Shown: piece by piece, positions 41,592-50,954 of the stretch | Layout: the number at the start of each line of letters is the position of its first letter | Numbering within the stretch: position 1 is the first letter of the stretch | Source: Robinsoniella peoriensis | Lineage (GTDB): Bacteria; Bacillota; Clostridia; Lachnospirales; Lachnospiraceae | Length of the DNA: 64,000 nucleotides | Assembly: GCF_042680125.1 (NCBI RefSeq) | Contig: NZ_JBHTNY010000004.1 | Strand: one strand, 5' to 3' | Made by a program: the position numbers and the translations under genes | Notes under the pieces: generated by a model | The model's input: only the letters and a program-made list of their open reading frames with translations | The model's database searches: none | Told to the model about the DNA's origin: nothing

Positions 41592-43109
41592 ATGAAGATG
41601 CGAGGGATTTATACATCCGTTAACGATATTAGAAGACGAGTATTTACTGAAGTTGCAAGACTTTCGTATGAAGGCGGGGATTATTCCAGGATAGAAGAAG
41701 TTCCGTTTCAAATTATTCCGGGTGAAGTTGCTTCTTACCGGGAAAGTGTGTTTTTGGAAAGGGCTATTGTAGGAGAGAGGCTTCGCCTATCCATAGGCCT
41801 GCCGCTTCGTAAGATGACAGAACATGCACCTATATCAGATGGAATTGAAGAAAGTGCCATTGCAGAAAAGTATTACGATCCGCCCCTTGTAAATATAATA
41901 AAGTTTGCCTGTCATTCCTGTCCGGATAATGTAATCCGTGTAACAGATGCCTGTCAGGGGTGCCTTGCTCATCCGTGTGTGGAAGTGTGTCCCAAAGATG
42001 CGGTTTCCATAAAAGAGGGCAGATCCATTATTGACCAGGATAAATGCATTAAATGCGGCAAGTGCATTAAGGTATGCCCTTATAATGCCATTATGAAAAT
42101 AGAACGCCCCTGTGCAAGAGTATGCGGGATGGATGCGATTGGTTCTGATGAACTTGGACGGGCAGATATTGATTATGATAAATGTGTTTCCTGCGGTATG
42201 TGCCTGGTAAACTGTCCGTTTGGTGCGATAGCAGATAAAGGCCAGATCTTCCAGACCATACAGGCAATTAAAAGTGATGTTCCCGTATATGCTGCGATTG
42301 CACCGGCATTTGTTGGGCAGTTCGGTCCAAAACTGACGCCGGAAAAACTGCGTGATGCATTTAAACAGCTGGGATTTGAAGATGTAGTGGAAGTTGCAAT
42401 CGGAGCGGATCTGTGTACCATCGAAGAAGCCAAAGATTTCCTTGAAGAAGTTCCGGAGAAACAGCCATTTATGGCAACATCCTGTTGTCCGGCATGGTCT
42501 GTAATGGCGAAAAAACTCTATCCTGATCTGGCACCATACATTTCAATGGCATTAACCCCTATGGTTTTAACTGGCCGTTTAATCAAAAAGAAACATCCGG
42601 GCTGCAAGGTCGTATTTGTAGGTCCTTGTGCTGCGAAAAAGCTGGAAGCAAGCCGTAAATCTATCCGAAGTGATATTGATTTTGTATTGACTTTTGAAGA
42701 ATTGATGGGTATGTTTGAAGCCCGGGATGTGGATTTTGATGCGATTACCAATGAAAGTAAACTGTCCGAATCCAGCGGTGACGGAAGAGGATTTGCAGTC
42801 AGCGGAGGTGTGGCGAATGCTGTTGTGAACTGTATAAAAGAGTTAGAGCCTAACCGGGAAGTCAAAGTAGTGAGCGCAGAAGGCCTGCGGGACTGCAAAA
42901 AAATGCTGATGATGGCAAAAGCAGGAAAGTACAACGGGTATCTGTTGGAAGGAATGGCATGTCCGGGAGGATGCGTAGCAGGAGCCGGAACATTGCAGCC
43001 AATCATTAAGTCTTCCGCTGCAGTTAATATCAATAAAAAGAATGCACCTCACCAGGGGGTGTTGTCAAGCGATTATAAAGAGTATCTGGAAAAACTGGAA
43101 GAGGAATAG
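41592..43109 (+). CDS. [FeFe] hydrogenase, probably group B
   Basis: A 505-residue monomeric hydrogenase. The N-terminal region has several 4Fe-4S sites (CHSCPD, CQGCLAHPCVEVCP, CIKCGKCIKVCP, CVSCGMCLVNCP). The H-cluster domain has L1 TSCCPAW, L2 GPCAAKKLE and L3 EGMACPGGCVAGAG. L2 has Gly in place of the Met of MPC in group A enzymes, which fits what I remember of group B. It should make or use H2 with ferredoxin; the physiological direction is unknown. ATG 41592 follows GGAGG by 7 bases; the in-frame ATG at 41574 is upstream of that site. Confidence 0.9.
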   Translation: MKMRGIYTSVNDIRRRVFTEVARLSYEGGDYSRIEEVPFQIIPGEVASYRESVFLERAIVGERLRLSIGLPLRKMTEHAPISDGIEESAIAEKYYDPPLVNIIKFACHSCPDNVIRVTDACQGCLAHPCVEVCPKDAVSIKEGRSIIDQDKCIKCGKCIKVCPYNAIMKIERPCARVCGMDAIGSDELGRADIDYDKCVSCGMCLVNCPFGAIADKGQIFQTIQAIKSDVPVYAAIAPAFVGQFGPKLTPEKLRDAFKQLGFEDVVEVAIGADLCTIEEAKDFLEEVPEKQPFMATSCCPAWSVMAKKLYPDLAPYISMALTPMVLTGRLIKKKHPGCKVVFVGPCAAKKLEASRKSIRSDIDFVLTFEELMGMFEARDVDFDAITNESKLSESSGDGRGFAVSGGVANAVVNCIKELEPNREVKVVSAEGLRDCKKMLMMAKAGKYNGYLLEGMACPGGCVAGAGTLQPIIKSSAAVNINKKNAPHQGVLSSDYKEYLEKLEEE

Positions 43110-43127
43110 CAGTAAAGGAGGCAGGGG

Positions 43128-43961
43128 ATGATGGTAAACGGACAGCGGATTGTGTTAGAAGGTGTACCCAATGCAAGAGACCTTGGCGGGTATTTGACGG
43201 AAGACGGCAGGGTGATTAAAACCCATAGACTTATACGTAGCGGAGCACTGTGGAATTTAACGAAGAAGGATCAGGAGATTCTGATCAGGGAATATGAAGT
43301 GAAAACGGATATTGATTTTCGTTCCCATATGGAAGCTGACCAGAAGCCGGATCCAAAGCTTCCCGGTGTGCGTTATGTACAGATTCCTATTATCGATGAG
43401 TCGGCAGCAGGAATTACAAGGGAGAATGTGAACGGGCTGGAAGATATGATTCTAAAAGCCAGTGATTACATTCTGAAGAGCAGCAAAGCAGCCGGTGAAT
43501 TTATGAAGAAGACCTACCGGGATCTGGTAACGAATGAATATTCCATAGCTCAGTACCATAAATTTTTTGATACAGTATCCAGCCATGAGGAAGGTGCTGT
43601 ACTGTGGCATTGCAGCGTGGGTAAAGACAGAGCCGGAGTCGGAGCGGCATTGGTTCTTCTTGCCCTCGGAGTGCCAAGAGATACGATTATGGAGGATTAT
43701 TTGCGGACAAACCAGTTTCTGAAGGAAGAGACAGAGCATTTGACAGCGGCTGTGGCAAAAGTCCATAATAGTCCGGAGCTTTTAAAAGCAGCAGCTGAGA
43801 TAAATGGTGTCTGCAGGGAATACCTGGAAACAGTATTTCAGGCTATGGACGAAAACTGGGGATCAGCCGATAAATTTTTAGAAGAACAGCTGGGACTCAC
43901 TTCTGAGAAAAGAGAACAATGGACAGAGCGGTTTACTGAACTGCCTGAAATATACAGGTAA
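43128..43961 (+). CDS. Tyrosine-protein phosphatase (DSP/PTP-like, IphP type)
   Basis: A 277-residue phosphatase. The N-terminal block NARDLGGYLTEDGR and LIRSGALWNLTKKD is the signature of the IphP-like family, and the active-site loop is HCSVGKDRAGVG (C-x5-R). Its substrates may be phosphotyrosine proteins or phosphoinositides; not determinable here. Two adjacent ATGs lie at 43128 and 43131 behind GGAGGCAGGGG. It sits 18 bases after the hydrogenase and 7 bases before the helicase gene, so the three could be one transcript. Confidence 0.9.
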   Translation: MMVNGQRIVLEGVPNARDLGGYLTEDGRVIKTHRLIRSGALWNLTKKDQEILIREYEVKTDIDFRSHMEADQKPDPKLPGVRYVQIPIIDESAAGITRENVNGLEDMILKASDYILKSSKAAGEFMKKTYRDLVTNEYSIAQYHKFFDTVSSHEEGAVLWHCSVGKDRAGVGAALVLLALGVPRDTIMEDYLRTNQFLKEETEHLTAAVAKVHNSPELLKAAAEINGVCREYLETVFQAMDENWGSADKFLEEQLGLTSEKREQWTERFTELPEIYR

Positions 43962-43968
43962 TGGATAG

Positions 43969-46900
43969 ATGAAGATTGATATTAAAACTATAAAAGATAA
44001 CTGTTATAATAAATCTTATATCAAAGGTGTTTCGCTGAATGAAAATGGGATGGTCTACGGCGTACATTCCGATATGGATGAATCTTCCGGTATTTTTCAT
44101 GCCAGCGGGGATGTGGAAGGAAGTTCCGGTACAGATTACCATGTCTGGTTTGATTATGATGTGGAGTCAGAAGATTTCCTGGAGTATGAATGTGAATGTC
44201 CTGCATTTTTTAAATATCCGGGTATGTGCAAACATTGTGTGGCCCTTGCACTAAAGTATGCCTCATCCACCAAGTCTAAGGCACTGTATGATTTTGAAAA
44301 ATTCAAAATTCAGCAGTTAAAGTCTAAAAAAGTTCATACGGCGCCGGAATTATCCAAGCTTATCTTTGAATATACCATGCAGAAGAAAGCACAGTTTCTG
44401 CAGCCGGATGTTACGGGTAATATAGATCTTGAGCCAACCCTGATACGGGACTATTCCGGTTGGTCACTGGGTTTTCGTGTCGGTGCAGAAAATAAATATG
44501 TTGTAAAGGATATCCATTCATTTCTGGAGGCGATAGACCGGAATGAAAAGGTGGATTATGGGAAAAAGTTAGGCTTTATCCATGAAATGGGTGCTTTTAC
44601 AAAACAGGCGCAGGAGATCATTTCCTATCTGAAAAAGTATATAGGTGAGTACCGTTACTACCACAACAGCACTTATTATATGCCCAGTATGCGATATTTT
44701 AAAATATCGGATGAAGCAAGGGGGGCTTTTTTACACATGATGGTGGATAAGTCCTGTAATCTGGATGATTATCTGACCAGAGATAAGGAGTTATTTGTGG
44801 TAAAGGAAAATCCCACGCTGTATTTTGGATTGGAACGGTTGGGCGAAGGCGGAGGATTTTCCCTTGTGGTTCCGGAAGAGGAAGCGTTTCTGGGAAATGG
44901 GAAGCTGTATCTGCGAAGCGGCAGAACCGTTTACGAGTGCGATGCCGATTTCACGCGGGAGATGGGGTCTGTCTGCAGAATAGGCAAGATCAATAAAGAA
45001 GTGGTTCTGGATGTGGAAGAAAAGGATATGAGTTCTTTTTGCAGTTCTTTACTGCCGGTTCTAAAAAAATATACACAGCTTAAAGTGGATGGGGATCTGG
45101 ATAAATATATTCCCCATGAAGCACTAATTAAAATTTATATTGACTATGACCAGGGTTTTATTACAGCAAAAATGGAAGCAGAATATGGTGAAAAGGTCTA
45201 TGATCTTACGGAACATTATGATTTCAGTAATGCTTTTCGGGATATTCAAAAAGAAGCGATGGCGGTAAAAACGGTTGAATCTTATTTTGAAGGGATCAGT
45301 ACAGATAACCGTTTTTGGATTGATGAAGAAAATGAGGATATGGTTTACCATCTTCTGACTACCGGTATTTTCCAGATAGAAAAAGCGGGAGAAGTCTATA
45401 TTTCGGAAGCTTTTCAGAAGCTTAAGGTTACCGGGGCCTCCAAGATTACAGTGGGAATTTCGGTAAAAGGCGGATTGCTGGATCTTCAGGTAGACGCGGG
45501 GAATCTTTCGAAAGAAGACCTGAAGGGGATGCTTCAGAGTTACCGTCAGAGAAAAAAATACCACAGATTAAAAAATGGTGATTTCATAGAACTTGAGGAT
45601 AATGGACTGGCAGTTATATCTGAGCTGGCTGACGGACTGAACTTAAAAGCCGGAGAGATTTCCGGCGGATCTATTGAGATACCAAAATATCGGGCGTTTT
45701 ATCTGGATCAGGTTCTGAAAAGTGAAGGTACGGAGGTTCATCGGGATGCATCATTTAAGTCTATGATCCGTAATATGAAGGATGTGGAAGACAGTGATTA
45801 CGAAGTACCGGTTTCTTTGAAGAAGGTTATGAGAAATTACCAGAAGACGGGATTTCGATGGCTGTGTACACTGGATGCTATGGGATTTGGCGGGATTTTA
45901 GCTGATGATATGGGGCTTGGAAAGACGCTTCAGATTATAGGTTTTCTCTTGAAGAAGAAAGAGGACAATGAGAAAAAAGAGCCTACCCTGATTGTATGTC
46001 CGGCCTCTCTTGTTTATAACTGGGAAAGTGAGATAGAGAAATTTGCACCGGATCTGAATGTATTAGTTTTGGCCGGGGGCATGGCAGAACGAAGAGATCT
46101 GCTAAGAGGATATAAGGATTTTGATGTTATTGTAACTTCCTATGATCTTCTAAAGCGTGATATCGAAGAATATGAGGGCAAACATTTTTTTGCCCAGGTA
46201 ATTGATGAAGCACAAAATATTAAAAATCACACAACCCAGGCATCAAAGGCTGTTAAATTCATCCAGGCGGAAGTGAAATTTGCACTCACCGGAACCCCCA
46301 TAGAAAACCGGTTGAGTGAGTTGTGGAGTATTTTTGATTATCTGATGCCGGGATTGCTGAACAGCTATGAAAAATTCAAAACAGAGTATGAAACACCAAT
46401 CGTCCAGGCAAAGGATGAGATTGTGACCAGGCGTCTGCAGAAAATGATTAAGCCCTTTATTCTGCGGCGGCTTAAGTCTGAGGTATTAAAAGATCTTCCG
46501 GAAAAAGAAGAAAATGTTATTTATTCCAAATTGGAAGGAGAGCAGAATGAGCTCTACCGCGCCAATGTAAACAAGCTTTTGGAAACCCTTAATCAAACCA
46601 GCAAAGAAGAATTCCAAACTGGCAAAATACAGCTTCTGGCACAGCTTACCAGACTTCGCCAGGTCTGTTGTGCACCGTCACTGGTGTATGAGGATTATAA
46701 GGGGGGAGCGGCAAAACTGGATACTTGCATGGAATTGATAAAAAATGCAGTGGAAGGCGGTCACAAAATACTGGTATTTTCACAGTTTACAAGTCTCTTT
46801 GGGCTTCTGGAGAAAGAGCTGGAAAAGGCAAAAATCAGAAATTACAAACTTACCGGAGCAACTGCAAAATCCAGGAGGGCGCAATTGGTAGCGGAATTTA

Positions 46901-47223
46901 ATGAAAATGATGTACCGGTATTCCTGATATCTTTGAAGGCGGGAGGAACGGGACTCAATCTCACCGGTGCAAGTATTGTAATTCATTTTGATCCCTGGTG
47001 GAATGTAGCGGCGCAGAATCAGGCAACTGACAGAGCACACAGGATTGGACAGAAGAATACGGTGAGTGTCTACAAACTAATAGCAAAAAATACCATTGAA
47101 GAAAAAATACTTCTGCTTCAGGAAGCGAAAAAGAATCTGTCAGATCAGATTATTTCGGAAGATGGTGTATCCGTATCAAATTTATCAAAAGAAGATTTTA
47201 TGGGTATATTGGAAACTGTTTAA
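43969..47223 (+). CDS. SWI2/SNF2-family helicase with SWIM zinc finger
   Basis: A 1084-residue DEAD-like ATPase. An N-terminal SWIM zinc finger (CECPAFFKYPGMCKHC) is followed by a long SNF2-associated region (residues 100-600) and the two RecA-like domains: Walker A ADDMGLGKTLQ, motif II IDEAQN, motif III ALTGTPIEN, and C-terminal LISLKAGGTGLNLTGAS and ATDRAHRIGQ. Such proteins translocate on DNA and are common in Firmicutes, with unclear roles. No methyltransferase, nuclease or Z1-type partner is adjacent, so nothing points to a defence island. Confidence 0.95.
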   Translation: MKIDIKTIKDNCYNKSYIKGVSLNENGMVYGVHSDMDESSGIFHASGDVEGSSGTDYHVWFDYDVESEDFLEYECECPAFFKYPGMCKHCVALALKYASSTKSKALYDFEKFKIQQLKSKKVHTAPELSKLIFEYTMQKKAQFLQPDVTGNIDLEPTLIRDYSGWSLGFRVGAENKYVVKDIHSFLEAIDRNEKVDYGKKLGFIHEMGAFTKQAQEIISYLKKYIGEYRYYHNSTYYMPSMRYFKISDEARGAFLHMMVDKSCNLDDYLTRDKELFVVKENPTLYFGLERLGEGGGFSLVVPEEEAFLGNGKLYLRSGRTVYECDADFTREMGSVCRIGKINKEVVLDVEEKDMSSFCSSLLPVLKKYTQLKVDGDLDKYIPHEALIKIYIDYDQGFITAKMEAEYGEKVYDLTEHYDFSNAFRDIQKEAMAVKTVESYFEGISTDNRFWIDEENEDMVYHLLTTGIFQIEKAGEVYISEAFQKLKVTGASKITVGISVKGGLLDLQVDAGNLSKEDLKGMLQSYRQRKKYHRLKNGDFIELEDNGLAVISELADGLNLKAGEISGGSIEIPKYRAFYLDQVLKSEGTEVHRDASFKSMIRNMKDVEDSDYEVPVSLKKVMRNYQKTGFRWLCTLDAMGFGGILADDMGLGKTLQIIGFLLKKKEDNEKKEPTLIVCPASLVYNWESEIEKFAPDLNVLVLAGGMAERRDLLRGYKDFDVIVTSYDLLKRDIEEYEGKHFFAQVIDEAQNIKNHTTQASKAVKFIQAEVKFALTGTPIENRLSELWSIFDYLMPGLLNSYEKFKTEYETPIVQAKDEIVTRRLQKMIKPFILRRLKSEVLKDLPEKEENVIYSKLEGEQNELYRANVNKLLETLNQTSKEEFQTGKIQLLAQLTRLRQVCCAPSLVYEDYKGGAAKLDTCMELIKNAVEGGHKILVFSQFTSLFGLLEKELEKAKIRNYKLTGATAKSRRAQLVAEFNENDVPVFLISLKAGGTGLNLTGASIVIHFDPWWNVAAQNQATDRAHRIGQKNTVSVYKLIAKNTIEEKILLLQEAKKNLSDQIISEDGVSVSNLSKEDFMGILETV

Positions 47224-47236
47224 GGTTTTATAATAC

Positions 47237-47285
47237 AAAGAGTCAGCAGATACGCCGGTGTGGTGGTTATCTGCTGACTCTTTAC
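47237..47285. terminator. Bidirectional terminator between helicase and glgX
   Basis: AAAGAGTCAGCAGATA (47237-47252) and TATCTGCTGACTCTTT (47268-47283) pair perfectly over 16 bases. It has T's on both strands and lies between two convergent genes. Confidence 0.93.
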
Positions 47286-47343
47286 ATGGCTGAAAATAAT
47301 AATTGCGTAATATGAAATCATTGTATTTATTCTACCTGAAAGT

Positions 47344-49500
47344 TTAATGATGATTCACTTGGGCGGCAGTAAACACGGCAACAGAACGTGGTTCCAGCCG
47401 GAAAGCATGATCTTCCATGACTGCCATATCAGAGGATTGGATGCATGTTCTCAGCGGATCTTCTTCGGCAGTATTGACTGCAAGCTGCCATTTCAGAGGC
47501 TCCTGCAATGAAGGAAGTGTGATAGTCAGTGGTTCCCAGTAAACATTTACAGCCAGATACACAATATCATCCCCTGACTCATCGGGAAGCCGTCCGGAAA
47601 ACAAAATACCGATCATTTTTGATTCGGAAGTAACATGGCTTTCATAGGGATTTAACTGGTGAATACTGATGGCTTCCAGATTACAGAAACTGGGTGCGAG
47701 GCTGCATCTAATAGCAGGGTGGCTGCGGCGAAATGTTATCATATAGGAAAAAAAGTCAAACATATCCTGGTTTTTTTCCAGCAGAGTCCAATCCAGCCAG
47801 GAAATTTCATTATCCTGACAATAGGGATTATTGTTCCCAAACTGAGTATTGCAAAATTCATCTCCAGCCAGGAACATAGGGGTGCCACGGCTGCACATCA
47901 GTACGGCACAGGCATTTTTGATCATCCGGTGACGTAATTTTAAGACTTGCGGATCTGTGGTATCACCTTCTGCGCCGCAGTTCCAGCTGCGGTTATCATT
48001 GGTTCCATCCGTATTATTCCATCCGTTTGCTTCATTGTGCTTCTCATTATAAGAATAGAGATCATATAAGGTGAAACCGTCGTGGCAGGTCAGAAAATTA
48101 ACAGATGCATTATAGCCCCGCTGTTTGGGGTCATAGAGGTCCGGAGAGCCGATAATGCGTTTAACGGCTTCAGGAGCAAGCCAGTAATCCCCTTTTAAAA
48201 AGCTCCGAAGATCATCCCGGTATTTTCCGTTCCATTCCGCCCAGCGGTGCCAGGAAGGGAAGGTACCCACCTGATAGAGACCACCTGCATCCCAGGCTTC
48301 CGCAATCAGTTTTACATTGCCAAGTATCGGATCAAATGCAAGACTTTGCAGCAGCGGAGGTTTGCTCATTGGAGAACCGTCTTCGTTACGGCCCAGGATG
48401 GCAGCAAGGTCAAAGCGAAATCCGTCAACCCGGTAATTGGTGACCCAGTAGCGGAGACATTCCAGTATCATCTGCTGGACGATGGGGTGATTGCAGTTTA
48501 AGGTGTTGCCGCATCCGCTGAAGTTATAATATTTTCCGTCCGGCGTCAGCATATAATAGATATTGTTGTCAAATCCTTTAAAAGAAAAATACGGTCCGGC
48601 TTCATTTCCTTCTGCCGTATGATTAAAAACTACATCTAAAATTACTTCTATGCCGTTTTCATTGAGAGACTTTATCAGATTTTTAAGCTCCAGTCCTTCC
48701 TGGTTCGCTTCGTTATGGGAGGCGTAGCTGGTATTGGGAGAAAAAAAGCCCACGGTATTATAGCCCCAGTAGTTTAGAAGTTCTTTTCCGTTCACTTCCC
48801 TGCGGTCGCTCATTTCATCGAATTCGAAAATCGGCATCAGTTCAACCGCATTTATTCCCAGCCTTTTTAAATATGGAATTTTTTCCTTTAATCCGTCAAA
48901 AGTTCCCGGATGCTGAACTCCTGAGGAGATATGTTTTGTAAATCCCCGGATATGAAGCTCGTAGATGACCAGATCTTCCATTGTAATCAGGGGCTGACTG
49001 AAGTTGCCCCAGTCAAAGTTGTTTTTTACGACCCGTGCCCGGTACTGGACATCACATGAGGATTGCACACCCCACACACTTTGTCCGGTTACAGCTCTGG
49101 CATAGGGATCCAGCAGCGGCTTTGTCTTATCGAAAATGAACCCTTTTTCCGGCTGGTAAGGGCCATCCAGACGAAAGGCATACTCGAAATCCGCCATATT
49201 CAGACCAAATACAATCATAGAAAAGACATGCCCGATCTTATAAGTATCGGGGTATTTCAGGACGGCATAGGGTGAGCATTGTCCGGGATGGTAGAGCAGC
49301 AGTTCGCAGGAGACGGCATTATGGGAATGAACGGTAAAACTGATTCCACCCGGTATAGCAGTGGCGCCGTTAATTTCATAAAATCCTGGACGAACCTTGT
49401 ATCCTTCTACTGTATCTAACGGAAGGAGATGGTTGCTCATCATAGAAGGCAGTACTTTTGTGGAATACTCTTTTGTTGAAATTACTGTGGATTTTTTCAT
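47344..49500 (-). CDS. glgX: Glycogen debranching enzyme / isoamylase-type GH13
   Basis: A 718-residue GH13 enzyme. An N-terminal CBM48 region (about residues 25-125: YEINGATAIPGGISFTVHSH) is followed by the (beta/alpha)8 barrel with DVVFNHTAEGN, GFRFDLAAILG (nucleophile Asp), IAEAWDAGG (acid Glu) and LTCHDGFTLYD. It hydrolyses alpha-1,6 branches in glycogen or limit dextrins. ATG 49500 follows GGGGG on the minus strand; the longer frame from 49647 would overlap the SGNH gene. No other glg gene is in the window. Confidence 0.9.
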   Translation of the reverse strand: MKKSTVISTKEYSTKVLPSMMSNHLLPLDTVEGYKVRPGFYEINGATAIPGGISFTVHSHNAVSCELLLYHPGQCSPYAVLKYPDTYKIGHVFSMIVFGLNMADFEYAFRLDGPYQPEKGFIFDKTKPLLDPYARAVTGQSVWGVQSSCDVQYRARVVKNNFDWGNFSQPLITMEDLVIYELHIRGFTKHISSGVQHPGTFDGLKEKIPYLKRLGINAVELMPIFEFDEMSDRREVNGKELLNYWGYNTVGFFSPNTSYASHNEANQEGLELKNLIKSLNENGIEVILDVVFNHTAEGNEAGPYFSFKGFDNNIYYMLTPDGKYYNFSGCGNTLNCNHPIVQQMILECLRYWVTNYRVDGFRFDLAAILGRNEDGSPMSKPPLLQSLAFDPILGNVKLIAEAWDAGGLYQVGTFPSWHRWAEWNGKYRDDLRSFLKGDYWLAPEAVKRIIGSPDLYDPKQRGYNASVNFLTCHDGFTLYDLYSYNEKHNEANGWNNTDGTNDNRSWNCGAEGDTTDPQVLKLRHRMIKNACAVLMCSRGTPMFLAGDEFCNTQFGNNNPYCQDNEISWLDWTLLEKNQDMFDFFSYMITFRRSHPAIRCSLAPSFCNLEAISIHQLNPYESHVTSESKMIGILFSGRLPDESGDDIVYLAVNVYWEPLTITLPSLQEPLKWQLAVNTAEEDPLRTCIQSSDMAVMEDHAFRLEPRSVAVFTAAQVNHH

Positions 49501-49588
49501 TATTATACCCCCTGCATATCGCAGGTTCCGCCTGCGATACTGCATTATTAAGTAGTTAAAAAGATGCCGCATTGGCTGCGGCTGATGC

Positions 49589-50695
49589 TTATTTGCCGAT
49601 AGCATCCAGAATATAGTCCAGTTCTTTGGCGCAGGTAGACCGTTCATAGTGAATACCGTCTATAGTCTCGAAGCCGGTTTTATTCAGATAGCGGTAGGTA
49701 TTGATTACACTGGTGCCAAAAGCCGCTTTTAATTTACGGTTAAAAGTCCGGATCTGAGCATCTGTATGATAAGTGAAGGTGCTGTCCACAGGTGTAATAG
49801 TAGTAATATAAATTCTGGTTTGTGGATACTGATTCATAAGCTCCCGACAGAGGGCAATGTATCCTTCAATATCCTGCATATCGTTGACCCCCATGCAGAT
49901 GACGGCAGTTCGTCCGGGATCTTTATCCAGGAACTTTTTTAATTCTACAAATGCGGTGTTTTGAAACCACGGAAGCCTTGCACCGCTTTTTGTAATAAAT
50001 TGAATGTTTTTCGTACGGTCATCCAGGATCTGTTCTTTACCTTTTGTCCTGGAAGCTCCAACAAAGACAGTTGAGCTTTTTCCCTGTGCAGATCGATTAC
50101 TTACACGTATGGTACAGGAGGCTGATGACGGATTTTTCACAGATGAAGCTGTTATAACAGCTGTTCCGGTCTGCAAAGCTTTTATATTGCCGGCGCTGTC
50201 AACCGACACTGTTGCGGGGGCGCTGGAAACAAATGTTACCCGGTCAGCTGCCATTATTTTCCCGTTTTTATAAGGAGTGATCTTATTTGACTCACCTGCA
50301 AAGAGGTTCTGTACATATTTTTTAAAGGTAATTTCTGGTTTTTTAGGGGACACAATTACCGTACATCTTGTTTTCACTGATGCAGCTCCTTTTACGGAGC
50401 AGACGATGACTGCTTTGCCAGGTTTTATACCGGTAATCAGTCCTTTGGAAGATATTTTAGCTACTTTCATATTAAGAGAGCGGTATTTTATCTTTTTTCT
50501 GGTGGCATTCTGCGGTACCACATGTGCAATACATTTTACTGTCTGGCCTTCTTTTACGGAAAGAGCAGGACGCTTTAATTTGATAGAGACAGGAGGAACT
50601 TTGGAAAACCTGCCTGCAGAGACATTCATATTAAGGGAAAAGAATGTGGTAAGTACCAGCAAAACGAGACACAATTTTTGGAATTTCTTATGCAT
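49589..50695 (-). CDS. Secreted protein with two bacterial Ig-like (Big2) domains and an SGNH hydrolase domain
   Basis: A 368-residue exported protein. The signal peptide (residues 1-27) ends at NVSAG. Two Big2 domains follow (about residues 35-115 with GLITGIKPGKAVIVCSV, and 120-200 with VSVDSAGNIKALQTGTAVIT). The C-terminal SGNH domain has VFVGASRTKG, MGVNDM and DGIHYE (Asp-His). Block I reads GAS instead of GDS, so the usual Asp is replaced by Ala while the Ser nucleophile remains. It may deacetylate a cell-wall or polysaccharide ester. Transcribed away from the L,D-transpeptidase gene. Confidence 0.85.
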   Translation of the reverse strand: MHKKFQKLCLVLLVLTTFFSLNMNVSAGRFSKVPPVSIKLKRPALSVKEGQTVKCIAHVVPQNATRKKIKYRSLNMKVAKISSKGLITGIKPGKAVIVCSVKGAASVKTRCTVIVSPKKPEITFKKYVQNLFAGESNKITPYKNGKIMAADRVTFVSSAPATVSVDSAGNIKALQTGTAVITASSVKNPSSASCTIRVSNRSAQGKSSTVFVGASRTKGKEQILDDRTKNIQFITKSGARLPWFQNTAFVELKKFLDKDPGRTAVICMGVNDMQDIEGYIALCRELMNQYPQTRIYITTITPVDSTFTYHTDAQIRTFNRKLKAAFGTSVINTYRYLNKTGFETIDGIHYERSTCAKELDYILDAIGK

Positions 50696-50954
50696 GATTC
50701 AATCCTTCACTTGCTGTTAATATTTTATTCATAGATGTAACCCATTATACACAAGGAAAAAAGCATTAGCAACATCTATAATATGAACTTTTGCTTAAGT
50801 TTTCATACATGACTTTTATATATTAATCTGGTATGATATACTGTATGAGAGCCTGTCATGTAACGATCATGCAGCAGGCAGTTATCAAACATGTTCAGGC
50901 TAAAGAAAATCAGTGTATCGTGAGCTGAAAAAGTACGACATAAGGGGTGAAAAA

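Noticed and set aside
43969..47223. SNF2 helicase as part of a defence system
   Set aside because: Neighbours are a phosphatase, hydrogenase and GlgX; no nuclease, methylase or other defence partner is present.
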